A stretch of 6,024 nucleotides of DNA from Agromyces sp. (GTDB taxonomy: Bacteria; Actinomycetota; Actinomycetes; Actinomycetales; Microbacteriaceae): positions 1-6,024 of the forward strand of contig JAPSJU010000128.1 in the NCBI GenBank assembly GCA_031178025.1, given 5' to 3'. Shown one piece after another: positions 1-5,271 of the stretch (position 1 is its first letter; each line of letters opens with the position of its first letter). A program made the translations under genes and the position numbers. The notes beneath the pieces were generated by a model. The model saw only the letters and a list, made by a program, of their open reading frames with translations. It did not search any database and was not told the origin of the DNA.

Positions 1-36
1 GGGCACGAGAAGGAGGAGGGGCACGATGGCCGTTGA
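1..36 (+). CDS. Possible C-terminal tail of an upstream gene (partial)
   Basis: The first reading frame is open from the window edge to a TGA at 34-36 and encodes a short hydrophilic tail (GHEKEEGHDGR). If real, it would be the end of an upstream gene overlapping the start at 26 by 11 bases, a common arrangement for translationally coupled genes. In actinobacteria the DUF5719 gene often follows a glycosyltransferase gene, but nothing in these few residues identifies the product. All three forward frames are open at the left edge, so the assignment is weak. Confidence 0.25.
   Translation, partial: GHEKEEGHDGR
10..16 (+). promoter_or_regulatory. Strong Shine-Dalgarno site (AAGGAGG) for the DUF5719 gene
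   Basis: AAGGAGG is a full match to the 16S rRNA 3' end, 9 bases before the ATG at 26. It settles the start: no other ATG, GTG or TTG in this frame lies between the window edge and 26. It is the only clear strong ribosome binding site in the window. The other starts appear leaderless or have weaker sites. Confidence 0.8.
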
Positions 37-1477
37 CCGTCGCAGGATGCTCCGGCTCGGCTCCCGCGCCGCCGGATTCGTCGCAGCCGCAGCGCTCGTG
101 GTCGGCGCCGTCGTCACCGCCGCGTACGTGCCCTGGCCCGAGCATCGCGCCGCACCGGCATCCGTGCTCGTGCAGCCGGCGGAGAGTCGGCAGCAGCGCG
201 TCTGCCCCGGCCCGCTGCTCGCGCTCGGCGAGGACGCCGCCGCCGCCACGACCGCGTCGTCGATCGGTGCCGCGGCGCGCGTCATCGTCGCCGAGCCCGC
301 CGACGCGGTGCTCGAGGAGATCCCCCTCCAGTCCGACGACGACCCGCGAGCCGAGGAGAACGGCGGCCCCGTGGCGATCGCGGCGGAGCCGGGAGCGGTG
401 GCTGCGGGGATGCTCGCGGGCGCGCAGTCCCAGAGCGCCTCGACCGAGACGCTGGCGGGGTTCGCCGCCGCGGCCTGCGCGGAGGCGGTGTCGGAGTCCT
501 GGCTCGTGGCCGGGGCGACGAACCTCGGCCGCAGCGGACTCGTGCTGCTCGCCAACCCGAGCGATGTCACGGCGACCGTCGATGTGCGCGTCGTGGGCGA
601 GACGGGCCCGGTCGAGGCGCCGTCCGGCCTCGGCGTCATCGTGCCGCCTCGGAGCGAGCGGGTGCTGTCGCTCGCAGGCCTCGCTCCGAACCTCGCCTCG
701 CCCGTGGTGCACGTCAGCGCCACCGGCGGCGCGATCGCCGCGAGCCTGGAGCACTCCGTCGTCGTCGGCCTGGCCCCGGCCGGGGTCGAGCTCACCGGAG
801 CGACCGCCGCCCCGGCCACGAGCCAGGTGATCCCCGGTCTCGTGGTGCCGGAGGGCGGTGGCATCGAGGCCTCCGAGGATCATGCCGAAGGCGACGTGCA
901 CCCCGCCGTGCGGCTGTTCGCACCCGGGGAGGACCCCGTCGACGTGTCGATCGGCGTCGTCGCCGATTCGGGAGCCGGTGGCAGCGCGATCGAGGTGACG
1001 CTCCAGCCGGGCCGCACGACCGACGTGCCGCTCGGGGTCCTCGACGCGGGCACGTACACCGTGCGCGTCGAGGCCGACGCCCCCGTCGTCGCGGCAGCCC
1101 GCGCCACCGTCGGCGGGACCGCGGGGCAGACGGATGCCGCCGCACCCTCCGACCTCGCATGGACCGTCGCCACGGCGCCGCTGCTGGGCTCGGCGGTCGT
1201 GGCGATCCCGGAGGGCCCGTCGCCCACCCTGCACCTCGTGAATCCGGGCGGGTCACCGGCGGAGGCGCGCGTCACGATCGACGGCGCGGAGCGCGCCGTC
1301 CAGGTGCCGGCGGCCGGTGCGGCCTCGATCGAGGTCGGAAGCGCGGCATCCGTCGTGCTCACCGGCAGCGAGGGGCTGCACGCGTCCGTGTCGTTCCGCG
1401 GTTCGGACGAACTCGCCTCGTTCGGGGTGCAGCCTCCTGGACCGTCGGATGCCCCGATCCGCGTCTATCCGCGCTGA
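26..1477 (+). CDS. DUF5719 family protein, membrane-anchored extracytoplasmic protein
   Basis: This 483-residue protein has a basic N-terminus (RRRMLRLGSR) and one hydrophobic segment at about residues 16-35, consistent with a signal anchor or uncleaved signal peptide. The rest would therefore lie outside the membrane. The body is rich in Ala, Val, Gly and Pro and reads as beta-sandwich modules. A similar strand pattern recurs three times: residues 171-191 (LVLLANPSDVTATVDVRVVG), 292-312 (AVRLFAPGEDPVDVSIGVV) and 400-418 (TLHLVNPGGSPAEARVTID). Only two cysteines are present, C60 and C151, which could form one disulfide. The pattern matches DUF5719 proteins, actinobacterial proteins of unknown function usually encoded near a glycosyltransferase and whiB. 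No catalytic motif is visible. A structural or scaffolding role in the envelope is a guess. Family call fairly sure, function unknown. Confidence 0.8.
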   Translation: MAVDRRRMLRLGSRAAGFVAAAALVVGAVVTAAYVPWPEHRAAPASVLVQPAESRQQRVCPGPLLALGEDAAAATTASSIGAAARVIVAEPADAVLEEIPLQSDDDPRAEENGGPVAIAAEPGAVAAGMLAGAQSQSASTETLAGFAAAACAEAVSESWLVAGATNLGRSGLVLLANPSDVTATVDVRVVGETGPVEAPSGLGVIVPPRSERVLSLAGLAPNLASPVVHVSATGGAIAASLEHSVVVGLAPAGVELTGATAAPATSQVIPGLVVPEGGGIEASEDHAEGDVHPAVRLFAPGEDPVDVSIGVVADSGAGGSAIEVTLQPGRTTDVPLGVLDAGTYTVRVEADAPVVAAARATVGGTAGQTDAAAPSDLAWTVATAPLLGSAVVAIPEGPSPTLHLVNPGGSPAEARVTIDGAERAVQVPAAGAASIEVGSAASVVLTGSEGLHASVSFRGSDELASFGVQPPGPSDAPIRVYPR

Positions 1478-1489
1478 GCGGACGGCGGA

Positions 1490-1505
1490 GCCCGTGACGG
1501 CGGGC
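1490..1505. terminator. Weak hairpin in the gap between convergent genes
   Basis: GCCCG (1490-1494) and CGGGC (1501-1505) form a perfect 5-bp GC stem around a 6-base loop, 12 bases after the DUF5719 stop. There is no T-run on either strand, so it does not fit a classical intrinsic terminator. High-GC actinobacteria can use hairpins without a T-run, and the convergent layout calls for a terminator, but a stem this short is also common by chance at this GC content. Confidence 0.25.
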
Positions 1506-1524
1506 CGGACGTGTCGCTGACCGG

Positions 1525-1965
1525 TCAGAGGTGGCGGTACCGCCCCGGAGCCAGCTCCCACGGGTCCTTGTCGAGGAGCTCGGCGACGGCACGGAAGACG
1601 CAGCTCTCGATGAGCAGCTTCTCCTCACGCTCCTCGCCCTCCTGCAGCCGCAGGAATCGCACGATCGGCAGGCGGTAGAACGTGATGCGCCGTTCGTCGT
1701 GCGTGACCTTCCACCGATCGATGTGGTCACCGTGGATGGCTTCGGCGGGCGCCTGCGCCACCTCGAAGACGACGCCCTCGAGCTCGGGCCAGAGGCCGCG
1801 CAGGTAGGCCGCCGTCGTCGCGATCGTGAAGTCGAACTCGTCGATGCGCGTGCGGATCGGGTCGAGGTGCGGGCCCGTCACGGCCGACCGCATGCCGCGG
1901 CCGTGCCGGTCGCGGGCGAGTCGTCGAGGGGAACGCGGTGCGGCGACACGGCGGGAGCGGGCCAT
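1525..1965 (-). CDS. Zincin-like 'metallopeptidase family' protein with a degenerate active site
   Basis: This 146-residue protein has an Arg-rich N-terminus (10 Arg in the first 26 residues), including RDRHGRGMR at 18-26, which I recall as conserved in this actinobacterial family. That supports the start at 1965 over the internal Met25. A core follows: PIRTRIDEFD at 36-45, a strand and loop around WPELEGVVFEVAQAP (59-73), RITFYRLPIV at 93-102, and a helix at 112-131 leading to DKDPWELAPGRY (132-143). The family is annotated as PF06262/DUF1025-like zincins with HExxH. Here the equivalent position reads I119-E-S-C-V123, so both metal-binding histidines are absent and only the Glu remains. It is probably not a working protease of the usual type. 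It is convergent with the DUF5719 gene and divergent from DUF3499. From memory, Rv3259 of M. tuberculosis sits in the same place. Function unknown. Confidence 0.8.
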   Translation of the reverse strand: MARSRRVAAPRSPRRLARDRHGRGMRSAVTGPHLDPIRTRIDEFDFTIATTAAYLRGLWPELEGVVFEVAQAPAEAIHGDHIDRWKVTHDERRITFYRLPIVRFLRLQEGEEREEKLLIESCVFRAVAELLDKDPWELAPGRYRHL

Positions 1966-1971
1966 ACTTCC

Positions 1972-1977
1972 ATCGTA
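1972..1977 (-). promoter_or_regulatory. Predicted -10 element (TACGAT) for the zincin-like gene, likely leaderless
   Basis: Read on the minus strand, TACGAT fits the TAnnnT -10 consensus and ends 6 bases before the ATG at 1965. Transcription would then begin at or one base before the start codon, giving a leaderless mRNA. There is no usable Shine-Dalgarno site: GGAAG lies just one base from the ATG, too close. At the expected -35 distance I see only a weak TTCCGA-like match. Confidence 0.45.
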
Positions 1978-2014
1978 GGGGCTGTCCCTCCATCGGAATG
2001 TCCCCGCACGTCGC

Positions 2015-2020
2015 TACTCT
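2015..2020 (+). promoter_or_regulatory. Predicted -10 element (TACTCT) for DUF3499-manB, near-leaderless
   Basis: TACTCT fits TAnnnT and ends 9 bases before the ATG at 2030, so the transcript start would lie within a few bases of the start codon. The bases between (GGTTCTGCC) contain no Shine-Dalgarno sequence, which supports leaderless or near-leaderless translation. No convincing -35 is visible. The element would drive DUF3499 and, through the ATGA overlap, manB. Confidence 0.45.
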
Positions 2021-2029
2021 GGTTCTGCC

Positions 2030-2245
2030 ATGAGACGTTGTTCGCGCACCGCATGCGCCGCAGAGGCGGTCGCGACCCTCACCTTCGACTACGCCGATTC
2101 GACGGCCGTCCTGGGCCCGCTCTCGATGCTGCCGGAGCCGCACGGCTACGACCTGTGCACACGCCATGCGAAGCGCACCTCGGCGCCGGTCGGATGGCAG
2201 GTCGTGCGTCACGTCTCCCTCGGTGAGGTAGGTTTCAACGCATGA
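2030..2245 (+). CDS. DUF3499 family small Cys/His protein
   Basis: This is a 71-residue soluble protein. It opens with MRRCSRTAC, as DUF3499 members do, and continues with the family-like stretch ATLTFDYADSTAVLGPL (15-31) and EPHGYDLCTRHA (36-47). Candidate metal ligands are C4, C9, H38, C43 and H46, a spacing that resembles a small zinc-binding fold; metal binding has not been shown to my knowledge. The remainder (APVGWQVVRH, 52-61) also fits the family. Many members, including M. tuberculosis Rv3258c as I recall, are longer, so this is a compact version. Its TGA overlaps the manB ATG (ATGA at 2242-2245), implying translational coupling. Function unknown; a regulatory or chaperone-like role linked to manB is speculation. 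Confidence 0.85.
   Translation: MRRCSRTACAAEAVATLTFDYADSTAVLGPLSMLPEPHGYDLCTRHAKRTSAPVGWQVVRHVSLGEVGFNA
2226..2232 (+). promoter_or_regulatory. Shine-Dalgarno-like site for manB (AGGTAGG)
   Basis: AGGTAGG differs from AGGAGG by one inserted base and ends 9 bases before the manB ATG at 2242. It lies inside the last codons of the DUF3499 gene. With the ATGA overlap, manB can be translated by re-initiation, by fresh binding at this site, or both. Confidence 0.5.
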
Positions 2246-3675
2246 CCCCCGGTGCCTCCGCAGACGCTCGATCGCGCCTCGATTCGGTCGTCAAGGCCTA
2301 CGACGTGCGTGGAATCGTGGGCGAGGGGCTCACGGTCGAGACCGTCGAGGCGCTCGGCGCCGCCTTCGTCGACGAGGTCGGCGCGGCCGGCGGCCGGATC
2401 GTCGTCGGGCACGACATGCGCGACTCCTCGCCGGGCTTCGCGGAGGCATTCTCCCGGGGCGCGACGCGTCGCGGCGCCGACGTCGTGGCGATCGGCCTCT
2501 GCTCGACCGACGAGAGCTACTTCGCCTCGGGCTCGATGGGTGCGCCTGCCGCGATGTTCACGGCCAGCCACAATCCGGCCGCCTACAACGGCATCAAGTT
2601 CTCGCGCGCCGGGGCCCAGGGCATCTCGCTCGACACCGGGCTCTCGGCCATCCGCGATCGCGCCGTCGACCACCTCGAGCAGGGCATCGCGGACGCAGCG
2701 GCACGGGGCACCGTCTCATCCGTCGACGTGCTGGCCGACTACGCGGCGTACCTCCGGTCGCTCGTCGACCTGAGCGAGGTCCGGCCCCTCAAGATCGTGG
2801 TGGACGCCGGCAACGGCATGGGCGGACTGACCGTTCCCGCCGTGCTCGGCGACGCAGCCGGGCTCCCCGCGCTGCCGCTCGAGATCGTGCCCCTGTACTT
2901 CGAGCTCGACGGCACGTTCCCGAACCACGAGGCGAATCCCCTGGAGCCCGCGAACCTCGTCGACCTGCAGCGCGCCGTGGTCGAGCACGGTGCCGATCTG
3001 GGGCTCGCCTTCGACGGGGACGCCGACCGCTGCTTCGTCGTCGACGAGCTGGGCGGGGCGGTGACGCCATCCGCCGTCGCCGCGATCGTGGCGGTGCGCG
3101 AGATCGACCGGGTGCGCGCCGCCGGCGAGGAGGACGTCGCGGTCATCCACAACCTCATCACGTCCCGTTACGTGCCCGAGGCCATCGAGGCGGCGGGTGC
3201 CGAGCCGGTGCGCACGCGGGTCGGCCACTCGCTCATCAAGGACCGCATGCGCGAGACGGGCGCCGTGTTCGGCGGCGAGCACTCGGCGCACTACTACTTC
3301 CGCGACTTCTGGGGCGCCGACAACGGCATGCTGGCCGCGATGCACGTGCTCGCCGAGTACGGCGCCCAGCACGGACCGCTCTCCGAGCTCGCGGCGCGGT
3401 TCACCCCGTACGCGCTCTCCGGGGAGATCAATTCGACCGTCGACGACGTGCCGGCGGCCTACACGCGCATCGTCGAGGCGTTCACGGGACGAGCCGAGTT
3501 CGACGAGCTCGACGGGCTCACCGTCACGGGCGAGACGAGCCGGACCGAGCCGTTCTGGTGGTTCAACGTGCGGCCCTCCAACACGGAGCCGCTCCTGCGC
3601 CTGAACGTCGAGGGCGCGGATGCCGCGACGATGGCCGCCATCCGCGACGAGGTGCTCGCCCTCATCCGCTCCTGA
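2242..3675 (+). CDS. manB: Phosphomannomutase/phosphoglucomutase (alpha-D-phosphohexomutase)
   Basis: The enzyme interconverts hexose-6-phosphate and hexose-1-phosphate in the cytoplasm. In actinobacteria ManB makes mannose-1-phosphate for GDP-mannose, and so for mannosylated lipids and glycans; glucose phosphates are often also substrates. All four alpha-D-phosphohexomutase signatures are present in 477 residues: the phosphoserine loop TASHNP (107-112, S109), the Mg2+ loop DGDADR (258-263), the sugar-binding loop GEHSAH (345-350) and the phosphate-binding loop RPSNTEP (444-450). The N-terminal KAYDVRG (18-24) is also typical. GEHS favours the PMM/PGM group over GlmM, whose phosphoserine and sugar loops differ. 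The length is normal and nothing is missing. The start at 2242 is fixed by the ATGA overlap with DUF3499. No manA (mannose-6-phosphate isomerase) or SIS-domain gene follows, unlike several relatives. Confidence 0.95.
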   Translation: MTPGASADARSRLDSVVKAYDVRGIVGEGLTVETVEALGAAFVDEVGAAGGRIVVGHDMRDSSPGFAEAFSRGATRRGADVVAIGLCSTDESYFASGSMGAPAAMFTASHNPAAYNGIKFSRAGAQGISLDTGLSAIRDRAVDHLEQGIADAAARGTVSSVDVLADYAAYLRSLVDLSEVRPLKIVVDAGNGMGGLTVPAVLGDAAGLPALPLEIVPLYFELDGTFPNHEANPLEPANLVDLQRAVVEHGADLGLAFDGDADRCFVVDELGGAVTPSAVAAIVAVREIDRVRAAGEEDVAVIHNLITSRYVPEAIEAAGAEPVRTRVGHSLIKDRMRETGAVFGGEHSAHYYFRDFWGADNGMLAAMHVLAEYGAQHGPLSELAARFTPYALSGEINSTVDDVPAAYTRIVEAFTGRAEFDELDGLTVTGETSRTEPFWWFNVRPSNTEPLLRLNVEGADAATMAAIRDEVLALIRS

Positions 3676-3715
3676 GCGCGGGCGGACGTCCGTCAGCATG
3701 CACCTGGCGCGACCT

Positions 3716-3729
3716 GCAGGGGAGCCTGC
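3716..3729 (+). promoter_or_regulatory. Small hairpin presenting a GGAG loop upstream of ahcY
   Basis: GCAGG (3716-3720) and CCTGC (3725-3729) form a perfect 5-bp stem around the tetraloop GGAG. The AGGGGAG at 3718-3724, which overlaps the loop, is the only Shine-Dalgarno candidate before ahcY and lies 9 bases before the alternative ATG at 3734. If transcripts read through from manB, folding could limit access to this site. Short GC hairpins are common here, so function is uncertain. I do not see the conserved elements expected of an S-adenosylhomocysteine riboswitch, and the gap is only 67 bases. Confidence 0.3.
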
Positions 3730-3735
3730 GACAAT
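3727..3735 (+). promoter_or_regulatory. Possible extended -10 promoter for ahcY (TGC-GACAAT)
   Basis: GACAAT (3730-3735) resembles TAnnnT except at the first base and is preceded by TGC, the TGn of an extended -10 element. It ends 7 bases before the ATG at 3743, which would place transcription initiation at that codon and give a leaderless ahcY mRNA. No -35 match is visible about 17 bases upstream. Confidence 0.35.
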
Positions 3736-3742
3736 GGGCGGT

Positions 3743-5221
3743 ATGACCCTCTCCGCGACATCCGCCATCCCGTTCAAGGTCGCCGACCTCACCCTCGCCG
3801 AAGCGGGGCGCCACCAGCTCCGGCTCGCCGAGAACGAGATGCCCGGCCTCATGGCGTTGCGCTCGGAGTTCGGCGCGTCGAAGCCCCTCGCCGGAGCCCG
3901 CATCGCGGGGAGCCTGCACATGACGGTGCAGACGGCCGTGCTCATCGAGACGCTCGTGGCGCTCGGTGCGCAGGTGCGCTGGGCCAGCTGCAACATCTTC
4001 TCCACGCAGGACGAGGCGGCCGCCGCCGTCGTCGTCGGCCCCGGCGGCACCGTCGACGCCCCTGCCGGAGTGCCCGTCTTCGCCTGGAAGGGCGAGACGC
4101 TCGAGGAGTACTGGTGGTGCGCCGACCGCATCTTCGACTGGAGCGTCGAGGCCGCCGAGGCCGGCGCCGACTGGATCGGCCCCAACATGATCCTCGACGA
4201 CGGCGGCGACGCGACCCTGCTCGTGCACCAGGGCCGCGAGTTCGAGGCGGCCGGCGAGGTGCCGCAGGCGGCGGACGGCATGAGCCACGAGTTCCGCGTC
4301 GTGCTCGACACGCTGCGTCGCTCCATCGAGGTCGCGCCCGAGCGGTGGACCCGCATCTCAGACGAGCTCAAGGGCGTGACCGAGGAGACGACGACGGGGG
4401 TGCACCGCCTCTACGAGCTGCACGCGAAGGGCGAGCTCCTCTTCCCCGCCATCAACGTGAACGACTCGGTCACGAAGTCGAAGTTCGACAACAAGTACGG
4501 CATCCGCCACTCGCTTCCCGACGGCCTGAACCGCGCCACCGACGTGCTCATCGGCGGCAAGGTGGCGTTCGTCGCCGGGTACGGCGACGTGGGCAAGGGC
4601 GCCGCCGAAGCGCTTCGCGGCCAGGGCGCCCGTGTCATCGTCAGCGAGATCGACCCGATCAACGCGTTGCAGGCGGCCATGGACGGCTACCAGGTCTCCC
4701 GCCTCGAGTCCGTCATCGGCGACATCGACATCCTCGTCACGGGCACGGGGAACAAGGACGTGGTGCGGGTCGAGCACATCCTCGGCCTCAAGCACCTCGC
4801 CGTGATCGCGAACGTGGGCCACTTCGACAATGAGATCGACATGGCCGGTCTCGAGTCGCTGCCCGGAGCGGAGCGCGTCGAGATCAAGCCGCAGGTGCAC
4901 GAGTGGCGCCTGCCCACCGGTCGCAGCGTGCTCGTGCTCTCCGAGGGGCGCCTCATGAACCTCGGCAATGCGACGGGGCATCCCTCGTTCGTCATGTCGA
5001 ACTCCTTCACGAACCAGGTGCTCGCGCAGATCGAGCTGTGGACACGTCCGGAGGCGTATCCCGTGGGCGTCTACGTGCTGCCGAAGCACCTCGACGAGAA
5101 GGTCGCCCGCCTTCACCTCGACGCGCTCGGCGTGGAGCTCACGGAGCTCACCCCGGAGCAGGCGGCCTACATCGGCGTGCCGGTGGAGGGTCCGTACAAG
5201 GTCGACCACTACCGGTACTGA
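3743..5221 (+). CDS. ahcY: Adenosylhomocysteinase (S-adenosyl-L-homocysteine hydrolase)
   Basis: The enzyme reversibly splits S-adenosylhomocysteine into adenosine and homocysteine, using bound NAD+ in the cytoplasm. It relieves product inhibition of methyltransferases and feeds the methionine cycle. From the ATG at 3743 it is 492 residues. Visible motifs are GSLHMT (56-61, H59 near the substrate), signature CNIFSTQDE (83-91), NDSVTKSKFDN (240-250, with K245 and D249 matching human K186 and D190), the NAD-binding GYGDVGKG (279-286), and the C-terminal YKVDHYRY with K486 and Y490, which reach a neighbouring subunit in known structures. The length and the segment around 150-220 indicate the long, inserted form, as in mycobacteria and plants. 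The frame stays open upstream to an ATG at 3620 inside manB, but homology-like sequence begins only near FKVADL. The ATG at 3734 (three residues longer) is the real alternative. It is convergent with the RDD gene. Confidence 0.96.
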   Translation: MTLSATSAIPFKVADLTLAEAGRHQLRLAENEMPGLMALRSEFGASKPLAGARIAGSLHMTVQTAVLIETLVALGAQVRWASCNIFSTQDEAAAAVVVGPGGTVDAPAGVPVFAWKGETLEEYWWCADRIFDWSVEAAEAGADWIGPNMILDDGGDATLLVHQGREFEAAGEVPQAADGMSHEFRVVLDTLRRSIEVAPERWTRISDELKGVTEETTTGVHRLYELHAKGELLFPAINVNDSVTKSKFDNKYGIRHSLPDGLNRATDVLIGGKVAFVAGYGDVGKGAAEALRGQGARVIVSEIDPINALQAAMDGYQVSRLESVIGDIDILVTGTGNKDVVRVEHILGLKHLAVIANVGHFDNEIDMAGLESLPGAERVEIKPQVHEWRLPTGRSVLVLSEGRLMNLGNATGHPSFVMSNSFTNQVLAQIELWTRPEAYPVGVYVLPKHLDEKVARLHLDALGVELTELTPEQAAYIGVPVEGPYKVDHYRY

Positions 5222-5268
5222 CGCCGCAGCGGTGCCGCGTCGGCGGATGCCGGGACGCGCGACCGCCG
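5222..5268. terminator. Candidate bidirectional terminator between ahcY and the RDD gene
   Basis: Directly after the ahcY stop, CGCCG (5222-5226) pairs with CGGCG (5241-5245). An inner GCG/CGC (5229-5231 with 5236-5238) lies beyond a 2x2 internal loop. An alternative, mutually exclusive stem pairs CGGCGG (5241-5246) with CCGCCG (5263-5268) around a 16-base loop. There is no T-run. The position, between two convergent stops only 50 bases apart, suits a shared terminator. Confidence 0.35.
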
Positions 5269-5271
5269 TCG

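Noticed and set aside
1531..2226. 231-codon plus-strand frame opposite the zincin-like gene and into DUF3499
   Set aside because: The minus-strand protein has the family motifs and DUF3499 is convincing in its own frame. This frame reads through both without motifs.
3620..3742. Upstream extension of ahcY to the ATG at 3620
   Set aside because: It would overlap manB by 56 bases, add 41 residues with Arg/Pro/Ser-rich shadow composition, and lacks a ribosome binding site. AhcY-like sequence begins only after 3743.
3676..3742. S-adenosylhomocysteine riboswitch upstream of ahcY
   Set aside because: I looked because such riboswitches precede ahcY in some bacteria. The gap is only 67 bases and I could not find the conserved core; a covariance-model search would settle it.
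2716..4371. 551-codon open frame on the minus strand across manB and ahcY
   Set aside because: It is antisense to two clearly identified enzymes. Long open antisense frames are expected in high-GC coding DNA because stop codons are rare. The translation is low in recognisable motifs and biased to Arg, Ala, Ser and His.
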